A stretch of DNA of 64,000 nt, taken from positions 124,001 to 188,000 of the forward strand of contig MU863880.1 of NCBI GenBank assembly GCA_033296885.1. Reading direction: 5' to 3'. Made by a program: the position numbers and the translations under genes. Below the pieces are notes generated by a model. The model did not search any database. It saw only the letters and a program-made list of their open reading frames with translations, and had not been told where the DNA came from. Positions 53,548 through 62,803 of the stretch are shown piece by piece; the stretch's first letter is position 1, and each line of letters opens with the position of its first letter. Source of the DNA: Triangularia verruculosa (Eukaryota; Ascomycota; Sordariomycetes; Sordariales; Podosporaceae).

Positions 53548-55113
53548 AGGGGCTCGGAACAGCAGCATGAATTTCAACGGCGGTCATTTGGTTCATTTGT
53601 ACATTGTCTCTATACCACTTTTGCGATTTGGGGGAGGAGGATATGAGGGTTCTTTTTATTGTTCTCAGACGACGACGATTCATTGTGCTTTGCGGAGAAG
53701 AGAAGTCTGCTTGCAAGCCTGGCGTTTTCATTTCTACCATTTTTGTATTCCCATTTATACCAACCAAACTCTTTTGTTCTTTCTTTTCCTTGCAGTCTTT
53801 CCTAGCAACCAACAGCCTATCTTTATTCCCCATGTCAAACTCTCGTCATCACCCTTACAAATGCTTACGACACTTTACCCTTACATTACTTTCAAACAAA
53901 CGAACGAAGGAAACTTGCGGAGGGAAAATGGAGGAAGAGAAGAGGAGGAAAAGCAGCAGCGGTGGGAGGGAGCGGAGAGGGAAAGGAAACAGGGAGGAGG
54001 GAAGGAAAGGGTGTAATTTTCAATCTTGATATCCATTCTGTATGTTTTTTTCAACCCCTCATGAATGACCCCCCTTTTTGTTAGTCTTGTTGTAGTAGGT
54101 AGTTGAGAAATGCCACGGGGACGGTTTTTTGGTGAAAAGATTTGTGTTGATTGTGTCTGAGCGTCTGACTGTCTGTGATGTGGAATGTGCTATATGGTCG
54201 GTCAAGATGTCTCCCTATTGTTGGTTTTTAAGTTTACAGGTCAGTTGTAGTTATACGTGGTATAAACTGCTTGCCGGGAGAAGCCCCTGTTCGATAGGAA
54301 AGGGCTATTCGATAGAAACTGCGTGCAATGCTCTTTTCGAGCTCATACAAAGTCTATTTTCGATGCCGCTGCCGAACACTTTATTCAATTGTCAAACAGA
54401 CTGTTCGATAGACCTCTCATTTAACATCGAGCTCCCTCGTCAAGCCAAATTCCCTTTCCGACATAAGACTCTTTACACAGTAGGGAATAAAATCAATGTC
54501 GAACTATTTCCGAGTTGCGGCTTCCGAGAAAGCCGCAAAGAGCAAATGCTTTGTTAGGTATATATCGGGATCAAAAGCACGTTTGTATGTTGCCTTGCTG
54601 TCTTTACACGGTGTCAAAATTTTGAAGAGTGCCCTCTATTCAAGTCAAGTCATGTCAACAACCTAGCACAGTTGAGCCCTTGATTCCGTCATCACCAGTT
54701 ACTGAGATAGTATGCACTTACCAAGTTTAATCTTCCCTTCCCCCCCCCCCCCCCCCGGAGTAGGTAGTTCAAGACTCTTAGCTCCCGCTATATTACATGA
54801 CCTCAATCATCACTGCCAATTTGTAAACTCCCAACCTCATCACTCCCCCTTTCCACTGCTGGGTTTCCGTCTCCCTCCTCCTCAGTTGCTTGCCGAAGTA
54901 CGGGAAACACACACCCTCCTAGACGCTCCTCAGAATCCCCGGTACAGATACATACAAATTGACTCGCGGTAAAGAGGCGGTCCTGAAGTTTTCACAGAAT
55001 CTCCGGCCCAGAAACAAACGCCACCTCATCATCATCCACAACTCACCCAACCCACAAATCAGCCAGAACCAGACCAGGGTATTTAAATTGAGTCTTGCGG
55101 CGAAAGTTTCCGT

Positions 55114-55192
55114 GGCATGGTAGTATAGGGGTTATCACACTCCCAAGTTTTGAAAGCAGAAGACCTAGGTTCAACTCCTATGTGGCCATGCC
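55114..55192 (+). tRNA. tRNA-like sequence, probably a degenerate tRNA or pseudogene
   Basis: The 7-bp acceptor arms GGCATGG and CCATGCC are perfect and extend to 9 bp (GTGGCATGG with CCATGCCAC). An A-box-like TAGTATAGGGGTTATCAC and a B-box GGTTCAACTCC are correctly ordered, and a T tract suitable for Pol III termination lies near 55230. Against a working tRNA, the D stem is poor, the T stem has a mismatch, four extra bases sit between T and acceptor stems, and no canonical 7-base anticodon loop forms (best is GTTTT/AAGAC with an 8-base loop). The isotype cannot be assigned. Confidence 0.4.
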
Positions 55193-55308
55193 ACACGGCG
55201 TTTGTACAGAGTATTTATGTGATTTTTAAGCGTTTTTTTTTCTCTCTCTCTCCATGCCCACACTGTCTTCCCCTCTGATCTTCTCTCATTATGATATTTA
55301 AGTTGTTA

Positions 55309-55446
55309 GCTCAGCACACACTGCTAAAAAAAGCTCAGTACACACTGCTAAACAAGCTCAGCACACACTGCTAAAAAAGTTCGGCACACACTACCTACAT
55401 AGCGGGGCACCATGCAGTGTGCGCCGAACTTTTTTAGCAGTGTTAG
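55309..55446. repeat. 23-bp tandem repeats with an inverted copy (hairpin)
   Basis: GCTCAGCACACACTGCTAAA starts at 55309, recurs with few changes at 55333 and 55356, and a partial copy starts at 55379 (GTTCGGCACACACTAC). An inverted copy lies at about 55414-55446 (GCAGTGTGCGCCGAAC, then TTTTTTAGCAGTGTT), so the fourth repeat region and the inverted copy can form a long hairpin with a loop of about 24 bases. Confidence 0.85.
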
Positions 55447-55467
55447 ATGATCGAAAACCCCCATCCC

Positions 55468-55548
55468 ATCTTTAGACCCATATTCACCAATCTTTAAAGA
55501 CGTATCCATCAATATCAAAGGCATATATCACTATCTTTCAAGGCCCTG
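55468..55548. repeat. Degenerate 22-24 bp repeats resembling the interior of the 43-kb MITE
   Basis: Successive segments read TTTAGACCCATATTCACCAATC, TTTAAAGACGTATCCATCAAT and TCAAAGGCATATATCACTATC, then TTTCAAGGCC (each written only as far as needed). The shared pattern TTT-AAGGC-TAT-ACTATC matches the MITE interior at 43303-43430. No clear terminal repeats were found here. Confidence 0.5.
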
Positions 55549-55880
55549 TCAGTGCACGGCATCACTACCTATCCTCAGAGACATAGTCACTAATATCTCC
55601 AAAAACATCACCACCATCATAAGCCTCTCCATCCCTACTGCACACAGATAAAAAGACAAAAGCTTCTGCCTGGTATTCTTTTCCCATGCCTATCTGCCCA
55701 GCTCCAAACGCCCTCAAAAACGATAACAACAGGCCCATTTCAGGAACAAAAAAAATGCATAAATACACAAACCCTCCTTTCCCCCCCCCCCCCTCGGCCA
55801 AATTAAAACAACACCCATCCGCTATCCAGGACAGCATGTCCCACGAGGGCTTATCTACTATACTCAAAGGCAAAACATGT

Positions 55881-58800
55881 CTAGAGATAAAGTGAGTTAA
55901 AAGACACAATATCCCTCCTAATCTTACTCAGCGCCGCCTCAAACTTCTCCTTCAGCTCGTCGCTGCCCATGACCTTGGCCGCCTCGGCCATCTGTCTCAG
56001 CAGCTCTTCCAAACGCCTGAACAAGCGAATCAGAGAGCCCTCATACGCATTGGTCATTTTGCTACATCGCACAGTTAGTATAATCCTTTCTTCGTCTGGC
56101 ATTCGTAGCGGGGAACATACCTGATTTCAGCAAAAGGCCTTCCGTTCGCCCATGCCATCACCGTCTCCATCAACTGCCACTTCAGGCTATTCACGTACTC
56201 CTCTTCATTCACATCCATCTTGCTCTCGGCACTGACCTTAGCGATGATCTTCGCCTGAGCCTGGACCTCCCTGAACGGCTTGGCCAGCTCCTCCTTGAGG
56301 GCTTCGGTCTCGACCTTTTCGTCAAAGATGAAGACACTGAGAATGGCAGCTGTAACCTCCGGTGTGAGCTCGTTGAAAAACCGATTGAACAGCAGCTCAG
56401 CCAACAGCAGTTCGTGGCCTTCAGTGGACGAGATTTCACAGGCGACACGGGCCTTCATCTGAACCACCTCCTTCTCGTCGATAAAGCCCAGTCTTCTGAG
56501 GACTCTCTTCCTCGACTTGAGCTCATCAAGCTGAGCGATAGTATGCGCCTTGCCAATAGCCTTCCTCTTCTCCTTAATCTCCTCCGTCAACTTTGTCTTG
56601 ACCTCAAACTGCTCGTACAGCTGCGGCAATAACGGCGAGTTATGCAACGGGTTTGACAGTAGCCTGGACTCCAGCACCTCGATCTTTCTAAGAAGCTTCT
56701 TGAAGCTCTCGTCTGTGATGTGCATGTTCTCCAGTGGATCCATGATGGGAATACCGTCCGCGAACCGGCGTTGGATCTCCACCAGCGACTTCCCGACGTT
56801 TTCCTTCTCCTCCCGGGATCTTACGTCCTTGGGGAGGAAGACGCGAAGCTGGCTCAGGGAGTTGACGCAAGACAGGAGACAAGGTACGACTTCCCACTCC
56901 CCTTCCTCACCTGGTTGCTCTGGGATCAAACCCTCCGGAAGAACAAACTTGCCACCCTTCTTGCTGGTTTCCCGGACAGCAGGATTGAACTGTTTGCTGT
57001 CCCTAGAAATCTTGAGAAGAACATCGCAGAAGTACCGCTCTTGAGGGGGATAATCAGCCTCTCCGTGTTTGGGCGACTTGCGTTCGACAGTGTCGAACAA
57101 GACGCCCCACCCAAACTCGACGCCCTCTGGTGTCTGAATCTGGAGGACACGACCGGGCTGCAAGAATTCCATGCAGTTGGCAGGGTGATGGATGACAGAT
57201 ACCATATCTTTGGTCAGCTCCTTGAGCTGTTGCCGAAGTTGGTAGTAATCCTTGACTGTGCTCTCATCAGGAATCATCATGGCATCCTTTTTCTCTTGAA
57301 GGGCATTAAGTTCCTTTTCTAATTGCGGTACGCTAGCAGCGTTTTGGAACTGGAAGAAGCACCGCTCAAGCATAAACTCGGGGGAAATGGCCTCAATGCG
57401 AAGCAGGTTCAAGATCATGTTATATCCGAGATGGAAGGCTGAGTTGAGGCGGTCTTGGTGACCAACGACGACGGCTCTGGCATCTTCTGGCTCCAACTTG
57501 TCGTCAACCATCATAATGACAATACCGCGGTCATCGAGACCACGACGACCGGCTCTGCCTGCCATTTGGATGTACTCGGAGGAGGTGAGCGTTCTCCTCG
57601 AAACGCCATCCCATTTGGTGACCTGTGTGAATACGACTGTCCTGGCAGGCATGTTCAGACCGATAGAGAATGTCTCTGTGGCAAACAGAACCTTGATCAG
57701 ACCCTCCTGGAACAGAATTTCGATGGTCTCCTTGAGGATAGGCAGGAGACCAGAGTGATGGACACCGATACCCTTGCGAAGAAGGGGAAGAATGTTTGTG
57801 ATTTGAGCCAGATTCTTGTCTTCATCCGAGAGCTGCTGAAGAGCATTTTCGAACACCTTGTCGACCATAAGCTCCTCGTCAGGGGCGTTGAACTTCATGT
57901 GCGAGCTCTTCAAAGCCATCTGCTCGCAATCGCGCTTGCTGAAGTTGAAAACAATAACGGGCTGAAACTTCTTCTTGACGATCATCCTGATAATCTTGGC
58001 GATATCGGCTGTCTCGTTTGGCGCATTGCCTCCCTTGTTGGTCTTCTTGTCTTTGCCCTTTCCTTTCCTCTTGGCACTCCAGTCAGCAGGGTCCGATCCC
58101 TTGTTGGCCTCAATCAGGTTCATGGCAAGCTGGAAGTTGTTCTCCTTGAAGTTGCCCTTCTCATCCACAATCAAAAAGATACCCTTGCCACCGGCGGGGA
58201 AGAAGTAGTTTTGTAATGGCGTCGGTCTGAAATCGGTGTAAACGACGTGGCATGCTTGACGATGGATCTTGGCGATCCATTCGGCGAACTGGAAGGCGTT
58301 GGGAATGGTGGCGGACAAGAAGACGTATCGGACCTTGTCGGGGAGCAGGATAATGGTCTCCTCCCACACGACACCACGGGTCTTGTCGCGCATGTAGTGG
58401 ATTTCGTCGAAAACAACCCAGGCAACTTCGCGCATGATTTCGGAGCCGCGGTACAACATGGATCGCAAAATCTCCGTCGTCATGACCAAGCAACTGGCGG
58501 TTGGGTTGATGGTGACATCTCCGGTCATCAGACCAACGTCGCCAAACTCGGCCTGGAAGTCGCGATACTTTTGGTTACTGAGGGCCTTGATGGGACTTGT
58601 GTAGATAACTCTTTGATTGCGCTTGAGACATTGTGCGATGGCATATTCGGCAACGACCGTCTTGCCGGCCGAGGTGTGAGCCGAGACGAGCACACTCTCG
58701 CCGCGTTCGATGGAGGCGACAGAAAGGGCCTGGAAAGGATCGAGCTTGAACGGGTAGACCCGAGCGGGCTCATCAGGAGCCTTGTGTTCAGAAAGAGGGA

Positions 58801-59203
58801 TGTACTCGTAGTCGAGGTCGGGAGGCAGCGCAACCTGATGTTGGATGTTGTGCGACAAGACGATGGACTGTCCCTCCTCGGCAGCAGCAGCGAAACCTGC
58901 GGCGGCATTGACTTCTCTTGACTCGGCAGTCTGGAAGGAATCAGTCATTACAGGCGCGGCCGGTTCTGGCTCACCCTCGAGCTTCTGGCGCTTCATATCA
59001 CCGGCCGATGTCTCTTGCGGGTGGTGCTCCTCAGTTGGCGATGCATCTTCGGCCTTGATGGATTGACCAGCTTGGGAGGCGGCATGGTCGGTCCCATCAG
59101 TCATTTCGACATCTTGGGTCTGGTCGGCCTCTGGGGCCTTGCGCTTCTTGGGGGCAGCGCGGACCTGAGGCTGCTCCTCAAAAACGTCAAATAGCTCGTC
59201 CAT
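55881..59203 (-). CDS. mtr4: Exosome-associated DExH RNA helicase Mtr4 (FRH orthologue)
   Basis: Exons (reverse strand) are 59203-56121 and 56061-55881. The 59-nt intron (GTATGT, ACTAAC branch point) restores FAEISKMTNAYEGSLIRLF, the conserved C-terminal DSHCT segment; the protein ends SFNSLYL like other Mtr4s. The product is about 1087 residues (yeast Mtr4 has 1073). Motifs are AHTSAGKT (about 173), the DEIH box (about 264), SATIPN, GLNMPARTVVF and QMAGRAGRRG (about 543). The insert after that is the arch/KOW region. Mtr4 unwinds nuclear RNAs for the exosome and works in TRAMP complexes. In Neurospora the same protein is FRH, which also binds the clock protein FRQ. The N-terminal 120 residues are disordered and acidic, as in FRH. 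Confidence 0.96.
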
Positions 59204-59986
59204 GGCGGCGATGGCTGTGTTGATGGACGAGCCAGATCAGCTTGGCTGTCGCAGAAAAAAAGTTCAAGTGGGAAGGCTGGCAGAATTGGTGAGGGGCGGC
59301 CCGTGCGGACCAGGTGTTCAAGGCGGTGAGACAGGCTCGCCTTCTCACAACTCAAAGATGATACATCAAACTGAAAACGACTGTTGGTATACGCTTGTCA
59401 ATAGGTCCTGGAAACAGTCTGGCAGACCAGCCACTCTCATTAAGCATCTCTCCAACCATCATACACGGCCTCGCAGATTTCAATCCGCCTCAATGAAGGG
59501 CATCACGACCCAACGAGTCTTTCTAGAACACCAATCGATAATGCTCGTGGTTACACTACATCTCCGACTACTGTAGACAATTCTGGAACCTGAATCTCAC
59601 TCTTCTATACTAGCATCGCATGTGATGCTCTCAACTAGAATAGCCAAATAGAAATCAATCGAGTGCCTCTGCCGATAACAACATCAACACTGACTTCTTC
59701 CTTCCAATCTCACCTCTCATCCCCTCGTCATTGACCCAAGCTTTCTTGTGAACAAGCATTCCCCAAGTGGGGCCGTCCCCCAATCCCTGTCAAATCGGGC
59801 TGCCGAACGTGGTGATCACAAAAAGCACTCCGAGGCCCCCGACGCGCTGTTCGGGTGCGGGTGTGGTGTATGGTGTGTGGCTCCGCAACAAAAAAAAAAA
59901 GTGTTGAGTCCACCGCTTGTTTTCTCCCCTTCCCTCTACTATCCCTCCTCTCCCCCTCCATTGGAATTGTAACAACCATATCCACC
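59204..59986. promoter_or_regulatory. Divergent promoter region, MTR4 and TSC13
   Basis: 783 bp between head-to-head starts. No coding sequence is supported. A pyrimidine-rich tract (about 59919-59960) precedes the TSC13 start and its good context CCACCATGG. Confidence 0.55.
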
Positions 59987-61006
59987 ATGGCGGCCAACAC
60001 CCTCACCCTCAAGCTCACCAACCGGGCCCCCAAGAAGCCCATCAAGAAGCTCGCCCCAAGCATCGACCTCCCCCGCGACGCCACCGTCGAAGACGCCAAA
60101 AAGATCGTCGCCCGCGCCTCCGGCTTTTCCGACTTCAACCGCATCGGCTTGTTCAACCCCGCCGACGGCAAGATCCTCAAGGACCGCAAAGCTCTCATCC
60201 AGAACGAGGATGGCGTTGTCAAGGCCGGGGAGCTCGTCGTCAAGGACCTTGGTATTTCTCCTTATCCCCTTTGCCACCACAACCCCTCACTAATATGACG
60301 AAATAAAACAGGCCCCCAAGTAGCCTGGCGCACCGTCTTCGTAATCGAATACTTCGGCCCCATCCTCTTCCACGCCTTCATCCCCCTGATCCGTCCCTAC
60401 CTCTACTCCATCTTTCCCGGCAAGTTCCAGTACATCTCCGAGTCCGCAACCCCCATCACCAAAGTCCAATGGCTCCTCTTCGCCCTCTTCCACATCCACT
60501 TCCTCAAGCGCGAGTACGAGACGATTTTTGTCCACAAGTTCTCCGCCAACACCATGCCCGCCCGCAACATCGTTAGGAACTCTGCTTTCTACTGGCTCAT
60601 GGCCGGTCTCTTGTGCGCCCTTGACATCTACGCCCCCGGTAACCTCTCGGCTCGCGATGAGCTCGTCCCGCTCGATTACATTGGATTGGGCCTTTTCATC
60701 TTTGGCGAGGTCTGCAATTGGATCGTCCACCAGCATCTTGCCAGCTTGCGCAAGCCCGGGGGAACGGAGAGGGGGATCCCGAACTGCATCGGATCTGGGC
60801 TGGTTACTTCGCCGAATTACATGTTTGAGGTTACTGCGTGGGTGGGGGTGATTCTGATTAGCAGGTCCTGGGCGGTGGTGGCGTTCATCTGCACGGGGAT
60901 CATCTACATGAGGGATTGGTCCAGGGGCAAGGAGAAGGCTTTGCGCAAGGAGTTTGGGGATCGGTACAAGGCGAAGAAGTACACCATGTTGCCTGGTCTC
61001 ATCTAA
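59987..61006 (+). CDS. tsc13: Very-long-chain enoyl-CoA reductase Tsc13
   Basis: Exons are 59987-60251 and 60312-61006; the intron is 60 nt and the product 319 residues. The start ATG at 59987 sits in CCACCATGG. Residues 1-90 are a ubiquitin-like domain (LTLKLTNRAPKKPIKKL, TVEDAKKIVARASGFSDFNR in pieces). The rest is the multi-pass 3-oxo-5-alpha-steroid 4-dehydrogenase fold with YFGPILFHAFIP, FLKREYETIFVHKFS, YIGLGLFIFGEVCNWIVHQH and the C-terminal EFGDRYKAKKYTMLPGLI. Tsc13 performs the last step of each elongation cycle in the endoplasmic reticulum, reducing trans-2-enoyl-CoA with NADPH, and feeds sphingolipid synthesis. The Lys and Tyr-rich C-terminal motif is as in yeast. Its stop is 159 bp from the convergent BLOC-1 gene stop. 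Confidence 0.95.
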
Positions 61007-61165
61007 ACGCCCGGTAACAGAGCGTTTTACTTCGACCACGGTGTATGACAAAGGGTGTAGAAAAAAAGACGATTATCGCTTGGGAAGATGTTGGGAAAAA
61101 AAATAGATATCGAACCGCCTAAACCGGGCTGTATACTATAATATAAGACTGTTCATCCCGCCCCT

Positions 61166-62050
61166 TTACAACCCCCCCTCTCCCGGCTCTGGTTCCGGCA
61201 ACGGTACCTCCTCCGGTCTTATCGCCTCCCCATCCCCATCCTCCCTCCCAGACCAATCACTCCCGCTATAACTCCCCGTCCAACTCCCTTCCTCGCTATC
61301 ACTCCCCCCCTCCCTCACCTGCCGTAGCGTATCCTCCAGTATCAAAAACTCCCTCTCCAGCATCTCAGCCCAGTTCTGCACATCCCCCACCTCCTTCACC
61401 TTCTTGCTATACCCATTCACCATCTTCGCCAGCTTATCATTCTCCTTCTTGAGCCCAGCCGTCGCCTTCACCAGGTCAGTCTGCTGCCTCTCAATCGCAG
61501 CGTTGTTCTGGTGAAGCAGCTGCGCCCGGGGAGTTATCTCCCTGTCGAAGTGATTCGACAGCGTAGCCAACAGAGCGGTGCGCGCTTCTTCTATGGAGCG
61601 GGAGTCTGGCGGTGGTGCTGCTGCTGTAGGCGTAAAGGCAGCAGCAGAAGCCTTGGAGGTTGTACTGGTTACAGAAGCCGGTTGATGCTGCCGGTGGGAA
61701 GAAACCCGTGACGATGACCGCAGGGGTGCGTACTGCGGGAATGGTGCCGAACCGCTTCCCACAATAGTCGTGTACGTCGACGGCCCAGACACCGATGGTG
61801 TTGATCCCGATAGTAGGGATAACGGCGACTTCCCCTTTGACGCAAACGACGTGACCGAATCCGTCCGTGACCTCGACGACGACGACGAGATGTTCTCTTG
61901 TGATGGTGATGGCTGCTGTTGATGTGAAGTAGTAACCCCCGCAACGGCAACACTGCTCACTTCCGGCGCCGACAGCGTCGATGAGCCCCCCCGAAACAGC
62001 ATCATCCTCGTCGCCGGTGAGGGTCTGCTTGATGATGGTGACGATGACAT
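61166..62050 (-). CDS. BLOC-1 subunit 1 (GCN5L1/Bls1-like)
   Basis: 294 residues from MSSSPSSSRP (62050). Ten further upstream codons are open but look like leader. The first 150 residues are Ser-rich and disordered. The C-terminal half holds the GCN5L1 helix-turn-helix: RTALLATLSNHFDREI, HQNNAAIERQQTDLVKATAG, NGYSKKVKEVGDVQNWAEML, EREFLILEDTLRQV. The segment EVGDVQNWAEMLE lines up with human BLOC1S1 EIGDVENWARSIE, which is the best support. BLOC-1 acts in endosome maturation; in yeast it recruits the Rab5 GAP Msb3, so a link with the TBC protein in this window is possible but only inferred. The acidic Gly/Ser tail is G-rich on the coding strand. Confidence 0.82.
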   Translation of the reverse strand: MSSSPSSSRPSPATRMMLFRGGSSTLSAPEVSSVAVAGVTTSHQQQPSPSQENISSSSSRSRTDSVTSFASKGKSPLSLLSGSTPSVSGPSTYTTIVGSGSAPFPQYAPLRSSSRVSSHRQHQPASVTSTTSKASAAAFTPTAAAPPPDSRSIEEARTALLATLSNHFDREITPRAQLLHQNNAAIERQQTDLVKATAGLKKENDKLAKMVNGYSKKVKEVGDVQNWAEMLEREFLILEDTLRQVREGGSDSEEGSWTGSYSGSDWSGREDGDGEAIRPEEVPLPEPEPGEGGL

Positions 62051-62803
62051 CTTCGTCCTACTTTCTCTTTCCCAATTCACACCCTAACTAAAAAGATGAG
62101 ATGACAAGGGCGTGTGTGTATGTATGTAAAACGGCACCCTGCATGCGCCGTACACGATCAAATACAGTCGATTCGAATTCTGCCGCCGCTGTGGCCCTTT
62201 AAACCTCGGGGTGGACAGATAACTTTATAATACCCGCCACCACGCAGGCCATGTGTGTGAGATGTGAGATGCAGGATGAACATGTGGTGATTGTGTAAGC
62301 ATTCAAACAGCAGTGCGGGGATGAGGGGTCACTCGCTCATAGCCTCATGTTACACAGTCAGACACTGGCTGTACAATCCATGCAGCAACAGCCTCGATTC
62401 CCAATTATATCGTATTCTTCTTACAAAAACCCCTGGGAATATTTTACTCCTAACTAATAAACCCAAATCCAAGCCACTGCCCATCTTCCCACCCTTCATA
62501 GACCCTGTCTTAATATAGCGATAGTATAACATCCATGCTTTTGCTTGCTTTTGTCTTTTTGCAATCCAGAAACCATAACACATTACGTGATATATCTTTT
62601 GTTCCCCCACTCTCCCTCTCTCTCTCTTATAAAACGAATGAACGCCGACCCGTGTGTGTGTATGTGCGTGTGCGTGTAGATGATGAGCCCCTTATTCTTC
62701 AATGACCCCCATATTGTAATGCAGAACCAGCCAACAAACCCCAAAACACCAAACAGAACATGAATCCAAGACCATTACTCATACAACACATCTCTCTCCT
62801 TCT
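62051..62803. other. Intergenic region between BLOC-1 promoter and SOG2 3' end
   Basis: 753 bp, A/T-richer than its surroundings, with a GT microsatellite near 62646-62668. No coding sequence supported; it probably holds the SOG2 3' untranslated region. Confidence 0.55.

Larger units (their letters stand above)
53548..55880. other. 2.3-kb region between convergent DENN and MTR4 genes, repeat-rich
   Basis: It contains the DENN 3' untranslated region, three TTCGATAG motifs (54290, 54308, 54404), a 17-C homopolymer at 54740-54756, a tRNA-like sequence (55114-55192), a tandem/inverted repeat (55309-55446) and degenerate 22-24 bp repeats (about 55468-55548). A 142-codon frame at 54129-54557 is not supported. 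Confidence 0.6.

Noticed and set aside
54129..54557. 142-codon forward frame downstream of the DENN gene
   Set aside because: No recognisable domain and repeated short motifs inside; not enough for a gene call.
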